From: Pampus argenteus
Lineage: Eukaryota; Chordata; Actinopteri; Scombriformes; Stromateidae
DNA: 64,000 bases
NCBI GenBank assembly: GCA_036937835.1
Contig: CM072861.1
Coordinates: forward strand, 5,062,001 to 5,126,000
Direction of reading: 5' to 3'
Shown here: piece by piece, positions 1-10,181 of the stretch
Layout: every line of letters begins with the position of its first letter
Numbering within the stretch: position 1 is the stretch's first letter
The notes under the pieces: model-generated
Databases searched by the model: none
What the model was told of the DNA's origin: nothing
The model's input: only the letters and a program-made list of their open reading frames with translations
Position numbers and translations under genes: made by a program

Positions 1-199
1 ACCTGAGTGATTCTCATGCTTAGTAGCCTGGGTCTGATAGGCGGGCCTTAATTTCTCAGCGAATAGATAGAGACTGTGATAAGGTGGGTGAGGAGGGGAG
101 TGGCCGTGTCCTGGGACCTGCAAGCCAAGCGAGGCTGACCGCGGCGGTGGTGAACGGGGCGACTGGGTTCTACCGCTGCTGTTGCGGCCAGTATCCAGT

Positions 200-320
200 A
201 CTCACTCTGGTTTCTCTTCTTAACGTACAAGTCTTTCGCCTTTTACTAAAGACTTCCGTGGAGAGGAACATCTATGAGTTGAAGCTATTTTTGGCAGGCT
301 CTGCAGTTTGGCAGAGCCCT
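200..320 (+). ncRNA. U5: U5 snRNA gene, copy 1
   Basis: U5 is the snRNA of the U4/U6.U5 tri-snRNP; its loop I contacts both exons during splicing. Seen here: the 5' domain CTCTGGTTTCTCTTC, the invariant loop I CGCCTTTTAC at 237-246 closed by a perfect 8-bp stem (AAGTCTTT with AAAGACTT), an Sm site ATTTTTGG at 287-294, and a 3' hairpin with an 8-bp stem GGCTCTGC/GCAGAGCC (297-304 and 311-318). The length of about 121 nt fits the family. The exact 5' nucleotide is uncertain by a few bases; A200 was chosen as the purine nearest the conserved domain. Against the array consensus this copy has A21T and C76T. A 3' box follows at 329-345. U5 nucleotide numbers in later entries count from this first A. 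Confidence 0.96.
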
Positions 321-478
321 CTTAATGTGTTTGTGAAAGACAAAGCTGACTTTAGTAGACAGGCCGTGCAGAGGTACTGTGCAGCAGTTGTTGCGGTAGC
401 TTTTTCGGAGAACCTCACCACAGTGAGCCTGGGCTGTGCTGTGCTGCTAGCAGCGAGGGCCTGGGAATAAAAGCGTCG

Positions 479-560
479 ATCCCTTCTCAGTCTCTTGGCT
501 AAGATCAGTCGCAGTGTCTGTTCTCATCAGCATTAAAGTGCCGGCGGGAACGGTGCACCC
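479..560 (+). pseudogene. U2-like truncated snRNA gene, copy 1
   Basis: The first 52 nt align without gaps to U2 nt 1-52, with 43 of 52 identical to human U2 as I remember it in the class B form. The last ~25 nt, ending GGAACGGTGCACCC, match the U2 3' end. About 105-110 nt in between are absent: stem-loops IIa and IIb, the Sm site, stem-loop III and half of stem-loop IV. Retained are stem I and GGCTAAGATCA (U2 nt 19-29, the U2/U6 helix I strand). The branchpoint-pairing element GTAGTA is altered. Three classes occur: A (82 nt, GCAGTG at nt 33-38, then CATTAAAG), B (82 nt, GTAGTG, then CATTGAAG) and C (69 nt, lacking 13 nt more). This is class A. It could be a pseudogene or an expressed mini-RNA. 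Confidence 0.8.
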
Positions 561-740
561 TCATCTCTGCTTTGTGGAAAACCAAGTGCTGACGTACTCT
601 GAGAGCCGCGGGGCTCGAAACGCAATTTGTCGCCGGACCGCAGGAAGTCTACACGCCCTGCTTCCCTTTTAGTCCCTCGTAGGAAGAATGAGCCCTGGCC
701 GCGGTCCAACCTGGGGGGCACTGGGCCAGCGCCTTTATAG

Positions 741-754
741 TATATATATATATA
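741..754 (+). repeat. (TA)n microsatellite of the array unit
   Basis: Short TA run ending in AAACAAAACAGC, present once in every unit. The number of TA steps varies between units and accounts for most of the 832/834/836-bp length differences. It is preceded by either TTATAG or TTATCG, which is a useful unit marker. Confidence 0.9.
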
Positions 755-817
755 AACAAAACAGCAATCTGAATCCATGCAGCATTTTCTCTGCGTTCAT
801 CCTCACCAGAGACATGG

Positions 818-833
818 GGTGCCTGCGGGCACC
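818..833 (+). other. Small perfect hairpin in the array spacer
   Basis: GGTGCC, loop TGCG, GGCACC. Conserved in essentially every unit, about 200 bp upstream of the next U5 start. No known role recognised. Confidence 0.7.
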
Positions 834-964
834 TGAGTGATTCTCATGCTTAGTAGCCTGGGTCTGATAGGCGGGCCTTAATTTCTCAGCGAATAGATAG
901 AGACTGTGATAAGGTGGGTGAGGAGGGGAGTGGCCGTGTCCTGGGACCTGCAAGCCAAGCGAGG

Positions 965-986
965 CTGACCGCGGCGGTGGTGAACG
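965..986 (+). promoter_or_regulatory. Candidate PSE of U5 (copy 2 as the example)
   Basis: Begins CTGACCGCGGCGG at -65 relative to U5 nt 1, the expected place for the proximal sequence element bound by SNAPc at RNA polymerase II snRNA genes. It resembles the vertebrate PSE start CTCACCG. No TATA box lies at -30, which agrees with Pol II rather than Pol III use. The same element is present in the other units. Confidence 0.5.
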
Positions 987-1029
987 GGGCGACTGGGTTC
1001 TACCGCTGCTGTTGCGGCCAGTATCCAGT

Positions 1030-1150
1030 ACTCACTCTGGTTTCTCTTCATAACGTACAAGTCTTTCGCCTTTTACTAAAGACTTCCGTGGAGAGGAACA
1101 TCTACGAGTTGAAGCTATTTTTGGCAGGCTCTGCAGTTTGGCAGAGCCCT
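1030..1150 (+). ncRNA. U5: U5 snRNA gene, copy 2
   Basis: Matches the array consensus U5 throughout; loop I, Sm site and 3' hairpin intact. Confidence 0.96.
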
Positions 1151-1158
1151 CTTAATGT

Positions 1159-1175
1159 GTTTGTGAAAGACAAAG
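1159..1175 (+). terminator. 3' box of U5 (copy 2 as the example)
   Basis: GTTTGTGAAAGACAAAG begins 9 nt after the U5 3' end and closely fits the snRNA 3' box pattern GTTT-N(0-3)-AAA-R-NN-AGA, which directs Integrator-dependent 3' end formation. The distance to U5 is 3 nt shorter in units that lack AAT between the gene and the box. Confidence 0.7.
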
Positions 1176-1243
1176 CTGACTTTAGTAGACAGGCCGTGCA
1201 GAGGTACTGTGCAGCAGTTGTTGCGGTAGCTTTTTCGGAGAAC

Positions 1244-1263
1244 CTCACCACAGTGAGCCTGGG
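1244..1263 (+). promoter_or_regulatory. Candidate PSE of the U2-like gene (copy 2 as the example)
   Basis: CTCACCACAGTGAGCCTGGG begins at -65 from the U2-like nt 1. The CTCACC start is typical of vertebrate snRNA PSEs and sits at the same distance as in the U5 gene of the same unit. Confidence 0.55.
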
Positions 1264-1308
1264 CTGTGCTGTGCTGCTAGCAGCGAGGGCCTGCGAATAA
1301 AAGCGTCG

Positions 1309-1390
1309 ATCCCTTCTCAGTCTCTTGGCTAAGATCAGTCGTAGTGTCTGTTCTCATCAGCATTGAAGTGCCGGCGGGAATGGTGCACCC
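1309..1390 (+). pseudogene. U2-like truncated snRNA gene, copy 2
   Basis: Class B, 82 nt. Confidence 0.8.
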
Positions 1391-1399
1391 TCATCTCTG

Positions 1400-1416
1400 C
1401 TTTGTGGAAAACCAAG
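1400..1416 (+). terminator. 3' box-like element of the U2-like gene (copy 2 as the example)
   Basis: CTTTGTGGAAAACCAAG begins 10 nt after the GTGCACCC 3' end. It resembles the U5 3' box of the same unit, and both are followed shortly by CTGAC. Confidence 0.55.
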
Positions 1417-1861
1417 TGCTGACGTACTCTGAGAGCCGCGGGGTTCGAAACGCAATTTGTCGCCGGACCGCAGGAAGTCTACACGCCCTGCTTCCCTTTT
1501 AGTCCCTCGTAGGAAGAATGAGCCCTGGCCGCGGTCCAACCTGGGGGGCACTGGGCCAGCGCCTTTATCGTATATATATATATATAAACAAAACAGCACT
1601 CTGAATCCATGCAGCATTTTCTCTGCGTTCATCCTCACCAGAGACATGGGGTGCCTGCGGGCACCTGAGTGATTCTCATGCTTAGTAGCCTGGGTCTGAT
1701 AGGCGGGCCTTAATTTCTCAGCGAATAGATAGAGACTGTGATAAGGTGGGTGAGGAGGGGAGTGGCCGTGTCCTGGGACCTGCAAGCCAAGCGAGGCTGA
1801 CCGCGGCGGTGGTGAACGGGGCGACTGGGTTCTACCGCTGCTGTTGCGGCCAGTATCCAGT

Positions 1862-1982
1862 ACTCACTCTGGTTTCTCTTCATAACGTACAAGTCTTTCG
1901 CCTTTTACTAAAGACTTCCGTGGAGAGGAACATCTACGAGTTGAAGCTATTTTTGGCAGGCTCTGCAGTTTGGCAGAGCCCT
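1862..1982 (+). ncRNA. U5: U5 snRNA gene, copy 3
   Basis: Consensus U5. Confidence 0.96.
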
Positions 1983-2140
1983 CTTGATGTGTTTGTGAAA
2001 GACAAAGCTGACTTTAGTAGACAGGCCGTGCAGAGGTACTGTGCAGCAGTTGTTGCGGTAGCTTTTTCGGAGAACCTCACCACAGTGAGCCTGGGCTGTG
2101 CTGTGCTGGTAGCAGCTAGGGCCTACGAATAAAAGCGTCG

Positions 2141-2222
2141 ATCCCTTCTCAGTCTCTTGGCTAAGATCAGTCGTAGTGTCTGTTCTCATCAGCATTGAAG
2201 TGCCGGCGGGAATGGTGCACCC
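2141..2222 (+). pseudogene. U2-like truncated snRNA gene, copy 3
   Basis: Class B. Confidence 0.8.
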
Positions 2223-2693
2223 TCATCTCTGCTTTGTGGAAAACCAAGTGCTGACGTACTCTGAGAGCCGCGGGGTTCGAAACGCAATTTGTCGCCGGAC
2301 CGCAGGAAGTCTACACGCCCTGCTTCCCTTTTAGTCCCTCGTAGGAAGAATGAGCCCTGGCCGCGGTCCAACCTGGGGGGCACTGGGCCAGCGCCTTTAT
2401 CGTATATATATATATATAAACAAAACAGCACTCTGAATCCATGCAGCATTTTCTCTGCGTTCATCCTCACCAGAGACATGGGGTGCCTGCGGGCACCTGA
2501 GTGATTCTCATGCTTAGTAGCCTGGGTCTGATAGGCGGGCCTTAATTTCTCAGCGAATAGATAGAGACTGTGATAAGGTGGGTGAGGAGGGGAGTGGCCG
2601 TGTCCTGGGACCTGCAAGCCAAGCGAGGCTGACCGCGGCGGTGGTGAACGGGGCGACTGGGTTCTACCGCTGCTGTTGCGGCCAGTATCCAGT

Positions 2694-2814
2694 ACTCACT
2701 CTGGTTTCTCTTCATAACGTACAAGTCTTTCGCCTTTTACTAAAGACTTCCGTGGAGAGGAACATCTACGAGTTGAAGCTATTTTTGGCAGGCTCTGCAG
2801 TTTGGCAGAGCCCT
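2694..2814 (+). ncRNA. U5: U5 snRNA gene, copy 4
   Basis: Consensus U5. Confidence 0.96.
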
Positions 2815-2972
2815 CTTAATGTGTTTGTGAAAGACAAAGCTGACTTTAGTAGACAGGCCGTGCAGAGGTACTGTGCAGCAGTTGTTGCGGTAGCTTTTTC
2901 GGAGAACCTCACCACAGTGAGCCTGGGCTGTGCTGTGCTGGTAGCAGCTAGGGCCTACGAATAAAAGCGTCG

Positions 2973-3054
2973 ATCCCTTCTCAGTCTCTTGGCTAAGATC
3001 AGTCGTAGTGTCTGTTCTCATCAGCATTGAAGTGCCGGCGGGAATGGTGCACCC
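2973..3054 (+). pseudogene. U2-like truncated snRNA gene, copy 4
   Basis: Class B; its downstream spacer carries the GGGTTTGAAACG marker shared with copy 9. Confidence 0.8.
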
Positions 3055-3525
3055 TCATCTCTGCTTTGTGGAAAACCAAGTGCTGACGTACTCTGAGAGC
3101 CGCGGGGTTTGAAACGCAATTTGTCGCCGGACCGCAGGAAGTCTACACGCCCTGCTTCCCTTTTAGTCCCTCGTAGGAAGAATGAGCCCTGGCCGCGGTC
3201 CAACCTGGGGGGCACTGGGCCAGCGCCTTTATCGTATATATATATATATAAACAAAACAGCACTCTGAATCCATGCAGCATTTTCTCTGCGTTCATCCTC
3301 ACCAGAGACATGGGGTGCCTGCGGGCACCTGAGTGATTCTCATGCTTAGTAGCCTGGGTCTGATAGGCGGGCCTTAATTTCTCAGCGAATAGATAGAGAC
3401 TGTGATAAGGTGGGTGAGGAGGGGAGTGGCCGTGTCCTGGGACCTGCAAGCCAAGCGAGGCTGACCGCGGCGGTGGTGAACGGGGCGACTGGGTTCTACC
3501 GCTGCTGTTGCGGCCAGTATCCAGT

Positions 3526-3646
3526 ACTCACTCTGGTTTCTCTTCATAACGTACAAGTCTTTCGCCTTTTACTAAAGACTTCCGTGGAGAGGAACATCTA
3601 CGAGTTGAAGCTATTTTTGGCAGGCTCTGCAGTTTGGCAGAGCCCT
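3526..3646 (+). ncRNA. U5: U5 snRNA gene, copy 5
   Basis: Consensus U5. Confidence 0.96.
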
Positions 3647-3804
3647 CTTGATGTGTTTGTGAAAGACAAAGCTGACTTTAGTAGACAGGCCGTGCAGAGG
3701 TACTGTGCAGCAGTTGTTGCGGTAGCTTTTTCGGAGAACCTCACCACAGTGAGCCTGGGCTGTGCTGTGCTGGTAGCAGCTAGGGCCTACGAATAAAAGC
3801 GTCG

Positions 3805-3886
3805 ATCCCTTCTCAGTCTCTTGGCTAAGATCAGTCGTAGTGTCTGTTCTCATCAGCATTGAAGTGCCGGCGGGAATGGTGCACCC
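3805..3886 (+). pseudogene. U2-like truncated snRNA gene, copy 5
   Basis: Class B. Confidence 0.8.
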
Positions 3887-4357
3887 TCATCTCTGCTTTG
3901 TGGAAAACCAAGTGCTGACGTACTCTGAGAGCCGCGGGGTTCGAAACGCAATTTGTCGCCGGACCGCAGGAAGTCTACACGCCCTGCTTCCCTTTTAGTC
4001 CCTCGTAGGAAGAATGAGCCCTGGCCGCGGTCCAACCTGGGGGGCACTGGGCCAGCGCCTTTATCGTATATATATATATATAAACAAAACAGCACTCTGA
4101 ATCCATGCAGCATTTTCTCTGCGTTCATCCTCACCAGAGACATGGGGTGCCTGCGGGCACCTGAGTGATTCTCATGCTTAGTAGCCTGGGTCTGATAGGC
4201 GGGCCTTAATTTCTCAGCGAATAGATAGAGACTGTGATAAGGTGGGTGAGGAGGGGAGTGGCCGTGTCCTGGGACCTGCAAGCCAAGCGAGGCTGACCGC
4301 GGCGGTGGTGAACGGGGCGACTGGGTTCTACCGCTGCTGTTGCGGCCAGTATCCAGT

Positions 4358-4478
4358 ACTCACTCTGGTTTCTCTTCATAACGTACAAGTCTTTCGCCTT
4401 TTACTAAAGACTTCCGTGGAGAGGAACATCTACGAGTTGAAGCTATTTTTGGCAGGCTCTGCAGTTTGGCAGAGCCCT
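4358..4478 (+). ncRNA. U5: U5 snRNA gene, copy 6
   Basis: Consensus U5. Confidence 0.96.
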
Positions 4479-4636
4479 CTTAATGTGTTTGTGAAAGACA
4501 AAGCTGACTTTAGTAGACAGGCCGTGCAGAGGTACTGTGCAGCAGTTGTTGCGGTAGCTTTTTCGGAGAACCTCACCACAGTGAGCCTGGGCTGTGCTGT
4601 GCTGCTAGCAGCGAGGGCCTGCGAATAAAAGCGTCG

Positions 4637-4718
4637 ATCCCTTCTCAGTCTCTTGGCTAAGATCAGTCGTAGTGTCTGTTCTCATCAGCATTGAAGTGCC
4701 GGCGGGAATGGTGCACCC
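4637..4718 (+). pseudogene. U2-like truncated snRNA gene, copy 6
   Basis: Class B; spacer markers CGCTGGACCG and GCCCAGGCC are shared with copy 20. Confidence 0.8.
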
Positions 4719-5189
4719 TCATCTCTGCTTTGTTGAAAACCAAGTGCTGACGTACTCTGAGAGCCGCGGGGTTCGAAACGCAATTTGTCGCTGGACCGCA
4801 GGAAGTCTACACGCCCTGCTTCCCTTTTAGTCCCTCGTAGGAAGAATGAGCCCAGGCCGCGGTCCAACCTGGGGGGCACTGGGCCAGCGCCTTTATAGTA
4901 TATATATATATATAAACAAAACAGCACTCTGAATCCATGCAGCATTTTCTCTGCGTTCATCCTCACCAGAGACATGGGGTGCCTGCGGGCACCTGAGTGA
5001 TTCTCATGCTTAGTAGCCTGGGTCTGATAGGCGGGCCTTAATTTCTCAGCGAATAGATAGAGACTGTGATAAGGTGGGTGAGGAGGGGAGTGGCCGTGTC
5101 CTGGGACCTGCAAGCCAAGCGAGGCTGACCGCGGCGGTGGTGAACGGGGCGACTGGGTTCTACCGCTGCTGTTGCGGCCAGTATCCAGT

Positions 5190-5310
5190 ACTCACTCTGG
5201 TTTCTCTTCATAACGTACAAGTCTTTCGCCTTTTACTAAAGACTTCCGTGGAGAGGAACATCTACGAGTTGAAGCTATTTTTGGCAGGCTCTGCAGTTTG
5301 GCAGAGCCCT
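5190..5310 (+). ncRNA. U5: U5 snRNA gene, copy 7
   Basis: Consensus U5. Confidence 0.96.
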
Positions 5311-5468
5311 CTTGATGTGTTTGTGAAAGACAAAGCTGACTTTAGTAGACAGGCCGTGCAGAGGTACTGTGCAGCAGTTGTTGCGGTAGCTTTTTCGGAG
5401 AACCTCACCACAGTGAGCCTGGGCTGTGCTGTGCTGGTAGCAGCTAGGGCCTACGAATAAAAGCGTCG

Positions 5469-5550
5469 ATCCCTTCTCAGTCTCTTGGCTAAGATCAGTC
5501 GTAGTGTCTGTTCTCATCAGCATTGAAGTGCCGGCGGGAATGGTGCACCC
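5469..5550 (+). pseudogene. U2-like truncated snRNA gene, copy 7
   Basis: Class B. Confidence 0.8.
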
Positions 5551-6021
5551 TCATCTCTGCTTTGTGGAAAACCAAGTGCTGACGTACTCTGAGAGCCGCG
5601 GGGTTCGAAACGCAATTTGTCGCCGGACCGCAGGAAGTCTACACGCCCTGCTTCCCTTTTAGTCCCTCGTAGGAAGAATGAGCCCTGGCCGCGGTCCAAC
5701 CTGGGGGGCACTGGGCCAGCGCCTTTATCGTATATATATATATATAAACAAAACAGCACTCTGAATCCATGAAGCATTTTCTCTGCGTTCATCCTCACCA
5801 GAGACATGGGGTGCCTGCGGGCACCTGAGTGATTCTCATGCTTAGTAGCCTGGGTCTGATAGGCGGGCCTTAATTTCTCAGCGAATAGATAGAGACTGTG
5901 ATAAGGTGGGTGAGGAGGGGAGTGGCCGTGTCCTGGGACCTGCAAGCCAAGCGAGGCTGACCGCGGCGGTGGTGAACGGGGCGACTGGGTTCTACCGCTG
6001 CTGTTGCGGCCAGTATCCAGT

Positions 6022-6142
6022 ACTCACTCTGGTTTCTCTTCATAACGTACAAGTCTTTCGCCTTTTACTAAAGACTTCCGTGGAGAGGAACATCTACGAG
6101 TTGAAGCTATTTTTGGCAGGCTCTGCAGTTTGGCAGAGCCCT
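6022..6142 (+). ncRNA. U5: U5 snRNA gene, copy 8
   Basis: Consensus U5. Confidence 0.96.
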
Positions 6143-6300
6143 CTTGATGTGTTTGTGAAAGACAAAGCTGACTTTAGTAGACAGGCCGTGCAGAGGTACT
6201 GTGCAGCAGTTGTTGCGGTAGCTTTTTCGGAGAACCTCACCACAGTGAGCCTGGGCTGTGCTGTGCTGGTAGCAGCTAGGGCCTACGAATAAAAGCGTCG

Positions 6301-6382
6301 ATCCCTTCTCAGTCTCTTGGCTAAGATCAGTCGTAGTGTCTGTTCTCATCAGCATTGAAGTGCCGGCGGGAATGGTGCACCC
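6301..6382 (+). pseudogene. U2-like truncated snRNA gene, copy 8
   Basis: Class B. Confidence 0.8.
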
Positions 6383-6853
6383 TCATCTCTGCTTTGTGGA
6401 AAACCAAGTGCTGACGTACTCTGAGAGCCGCGGGGTTCGAAACGCAATTTGTCGCCGGACCGCAGGAAGTCTACACGCCCTGCTTCCCTTTTAGTCCCTC
6501 GTAGGAAGAATGAGCCCTGGCCGCGGTCCAACCTGGGGGGCACTGGGCCAGCGCCTTTATCGTATATATATATATATAAACAAAACAGCACTCTGAATCC
6601 ATGCAGCATTTTCTCTGCGTTCATCCTCACCAGAGACATGGGGTGCCTGCGGGCACCTGAGTGATTCTCATGCTTAGTAGCCTGGGTCTGATAGGCGGGC
6701 CTTAATTTCTCAGCGAATAGATAGAGACTGTGATAAGGTGGGTGAGGAGGGGAGTGGCCGTGTCCTGGGACCTGCAAGCCAAGCGAGGCTGACCGCGGCG
6801 GTGGTGAACGGGGCGACTGGGTTCTACCGCTGCTGTTGCGGCCAGTATCCAGT

Positions 6854-6974
6854 ACTCACTCTGGTTTCTCTTCATAACGTACAAGTCTTTCGCCTTTTAC
6901 TAAAGACTTCCGTGGAGAGGAACATCTACGAGTTGAAGCTATTTTTGGCAGGCTCTGCAGTTTGGCAGAGCCCT
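6854..6974 (+). ncRNA. U5: U5 snRNA gene, copy 9
   Basis: Consensus U5. Confidence 0.96.
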
Positions 6975-7132
6975 CTTAATGTGTTTGTGAAAGACAAAGC
7001 TGACTTTAGTAGACAGGCCGTGCAGAGGTACTGTGCAGCAGTTGTTGCGGTAGCTTTTTCGGAGAACCTCACCACAGTGAGCCTGGGCTGTGCTGTGCTG
7101 GTAGCAGCTAGGGCCTACGAATAAAAGCGTCG

Positions 7133-7214
7133 ATCCCTTCTCAGTCTCTTGGCTAAGATCAGTCGTAGTGTCTGTTCTCATCAGCATTGAAGTGCCGGCG
7201 GGAATGGTGCACCC
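7133..7214 (+). pseudogene. U2-like truncated snRNA gene, copy 9
   Basis: Class B; GGGTTTGAAACG spacer marker as in copy 4. Confidence 0.8.
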
Positions 7215-7685
7215 TCATCTCTGCTTTGTGGAAAACCAAGTGCTGACGTACTCTGAGAGCCGCGGGGTTTGAAACGCAATTTGTCGCCGGACCGCAGGAA
7301 GTCTACACGCCCTGCTTCCCTTTTAGTCCCTCGTAGGAAGAATGAGCCCTGGCCGCGGTCCAACCTGGGGGGCACTGGGCCAGCGCCTTTATCGTATATA
7401 TATATATATAAACAAAACAGCACTCTGAATCCATGCAGCATTTTCTCTGCGTTCATCCTCACCAGAGACATGGGGTGCCTGCGGGCACCTGAGTGATTCT
7501 CATGCTTAGTAGCCTGGGTCTGATAGGCGGGCCTTAATTTCTCAGCGAATAGATAGAGACTGTGATAAGGTGGGTGAGGAGGGGAGTGGCCGTGTCCTGG
7601 GACCTGCAAGCCAAGCGAGGCTGACCGCGGCGGTGGTGAACGGGGCGACTGGGTTCTACCGCTGCTGTTGCGGCCAGTATCCAGT

Positions 7686-7806
7686 ACTCACTCTGGTTTC
7701 TCTTCATAACGTACAAGTCTTTCGCCTTTTACTAAAGACTTCCGTGGAGAGGAACATCTACGAGTTGAAGCTATTTTTGGCAGGCTCTGCAGTTTGGCAG
7801 AGCCCT
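7686..7806 (+). ncRNA. U5: U5 snRNA gene, copy 10
   Basis: Consensus U5. Confidence 0.96.
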
Positions 7807-7964
7807 CTTGATGTGTTTGTGAAAGACAAAGCTGACTTTAGTAGACAGGCCGTGCAGAGGTACTGTGCAGCAGTTGTTGCGGTAGCTTTTTCGGAGAACC
7901 TCACCACAGTGAGCCTGGGCTGTGCTGTGCTGGTAGCAGCTAGGGCCTACGAATAAAAGCGTCG

Positions 7965-8046
7965 ATCCCTTCTCAGTCTCTTGGCTAAGATCAGTCGTAG
8001 TGTCTGTTCTCATCAGCATTGAAGTGCCGGCGGGAATGGTGCACCC
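7965..8046 (+). pseudogene. U2-like truncated snRNA gene, copy 10
   Basis: Class B. Confidence 0.8.
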
Positions 8047-8517
8047 TCATCTCTGCTTTGTGGAAAACCAAGTGCTGACGTACTCTGAGAGCCGCGGGGT
8101 TCGAAACGCAATTTGTCGCCGGACCGCAGGAAGTCTACACGCCCTGCTTCCCTTTTAGTCCCTCGTAGGAAGAATGAGCCCTGGCCGCGGTCCAACCTGG
8201 GGGGCACTGGGCCAGCGCCTTTATAGTATATATATATATATAAACAAAACAGCACTCTGAATCCATGCAGCATTTTCTCTGCGTTCATCCTCACCAGAGA
8301 CATGGGGTGCCTGCGGGCACCTGAGTGATTCTCATGCTTAGTAGCCTGGGTCTGATAGGCGGGCCTTAATTTCTCAGCGAATAGATAGAGACTGTGATAA
8401 GGTGGGTGAGGAGGGGAGTGGCCGTGTCCTGGGACCTGCAAGCCAAGCGAGGCTGACCGCGGCGGTGGTGAACGGGGCGACTGGGTTCTACCGCTGCTGT
8501 TGCGGCCAGTATCCAGT

Positions 8518-8638
8518 ACTCACTCTGGTTTCTCTTCATAACGTACAAGTCTTTCGCCTTTTACTAAAGACTTCCGTGGAGAGGAACATCTACGAGTTGA
8601 AGCTATTTTTGGCAGGCTCTGCAGTTTGGCAGAGCCCT
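8518..8638 (+). ncRNA. U5: U5 snRNA gene, copy 11
   Basis: Consensus U5. Confidence 0.96.
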
Positions 8639-8796
8639 CTTGATGTGTTTGTGAAAGACAAAGCTGACTTTAGTAGACAGGCCGTGCAGAGGTACTGTGC
8701 AGCAGTTGTTGCGGTAGCTTTTTCGGAGAACCTCACCACAGTGAGCCTGGGCTGTGCTGTGCTGGTAGCAGCTAGGGCCTACGAATAAAAGCGTCG

Positions 8797-8878
8797 ATCC
8801 CTTCTCAGTCTCTTGGCTAAGATCAGTCGTAGTGTCTGTTCTCATCAGCATTGAAGTGCCGGCGGGAATGGTGCACCC
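8797..8878 (+). pseudogene. U2-like truncated snRNA gene, copy 11
   Basis: Class B. Confidence 0.8.
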
Positions 8879-9349
8879 TCATCTCTGCTTTGTGGAAAAC
8901 CAAGTGCTGACGTACTCTGAGAGCCGCGGGGTTCGAAACGCAATTTGTCGCCGGACCGCAGGAAGTCTACACGCCCTGCTTCCCTTTTAGTCCCTCGTAG
9001 GAAGAATGAGCCCTGGCCGCGGTCCAACCTGGGGGGCACTGGGCCAGCGCCTTTATCGTATATATATATATATAAACAAAACAGCACTCTGAATCCATGA
9101 AGCATTTTCTCTGCGTTCATCCTCACCAGAGACATGGGGTGCCTGCGGGCACCTGAGTGATTCTCATGCTTAGTAGCCTGGGTCTGATAGGCGGGCCTTA
9201 ATTTCTCAGCGAATAGATAGAGACTGTGATAAGGTGGGTGAGGAGGGGAGTGGCCGTGTCCTGGGACCTGCAAGCCAAGCGAGGCTGACCGCGGCGGTGG
9301 TGAACGGGGCGACTGGGTTCTACCGCTGCTGTTGCGGCCAGTATCCAGT

Positions 9350-9470
9350 ACTCACTCTGGTTTCTCTTCATAACGTACAAGTCTTTCGCCTTTTACTAAA
9401 GACTTCCGTGGAGAGGAACATCTACGAGTTGAAGCTATTTTTGGCAGGCTCTGCAGTTTGGCAGAGCCCT
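9350..9470 (+). ncRNA. U5: U5 snRNA gene, copy 12
   Basis: Consensus U5. Confidence 0.96.
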
Positions 9471-9628
9471 CTTGATGTGTTTGTGAAAGACAAAGCTGAC
9501 TTTAGTAGACAGGCCGTGCAGAGGTACTGTGCAGCAGTTGTTGCGGTAGCTTTTTCGGAGAACCTCACCACAGTGAGCCTGGGCTGTGCTGTGCTGGTAG
9601 CAGCTAGGGCCTACGAATAAAAGCGTTG

Positions 9629-9710
9629 ATCCCTTCTCAGTCTCTTGGCTAAGATCAGTCGTAGTGTCTGTTCTCATCAGCATTGAAGTGCCGGCGGGAA
9701 TGGTGCACCC
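9629..9710 (+). pseudogene. U2-like truncated snRNA gene, copy 12
   Basis: Class B; GTTG instead of GTCG immediately before nt 1. Confidence 0.8.
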
Positions 9711-10181
9711 TCATCTCTGCTTTGTGGAAAACCAAGTGCTGACGTACTCTGAGAGCCGCGGGGTTCGAAACGCAATTTGTCGCCGGACCGCAGGAAGTCT
9801 ACACGCCCTGCTTCCCTTTTAGTCCCTCGTAGGAAGAATGAGCCCTGGCCGCGGTCCAACCTGGGGGGCACTGGGCCAGCGCCTTTATAGTATATATATA
9901 TATATAAACAAAACAGCACTCTGAATCCATGCAGCATTTTCTCTGCGTTCATCCTCACCAGAGACATGGGGTGCCTGCGGGCACCTGAGTGATTCTCATG
10001 CTTAGTAGCCTGGGTCTGATAGGCGGGCCTTAATTTCTCAGCGAATAGATAGAGACTGTGATAAGGTGGGTGAGGAGGGGAGTGGCCGTGTCCTGGGACC
10101 TGCAAGCCAAGCGAGGCTGACCGCGGCGGTGGTGAACGGGGCGACTGGGTTCTACCGCTGCTGTTGCGGCCAGTATCCAGT

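Noticed and set aside
84..470. A 128-codon open frame repeated in almost every unit, and minus-strand frames of 60-145 codons
   Set aside because: They overlap the U5 gene, promoter elements and the mini-U2. They are near-identical only because the DNA repeats. They are also broken or shifted in copies 16, 51, 54 and 59 without any sign of protein-type constraint.
741..760. TATATATATA as a TATA box for a third, Pol III type gene in the unit
   Set aside because: No PSE at the required distance upstream, no recognisable RNA downstream and no proper terminator. The tract varies in length like a microsatellite.
775..790. CCATGCAGCATTTT about 250 bp upstream of U5 as an octamer or ZNF143 site (distal enhancer)
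   Set aside because: The position is right for a distal element, but the match to ATGCAAAT or the ZNF143 consensus is poor, so I did not annotate it.
1401..1440. GTGCTGAC shared with U1 snRNA after the mini-U2
   Set aside because: Only 8 nt match, and no U1 5' end (ATACTTACCTG) or Sm site follows. Chance similarity.
1437..1455. GGGGTTCGAAACGC resembling a tRNA B box
   Set aside because: No matching A box, acceptor or T-arm pairing (the TTCGAAA loop has no proper 5-bp stem) and no T-run terminator. Several units read GCTCGAAAC instead.
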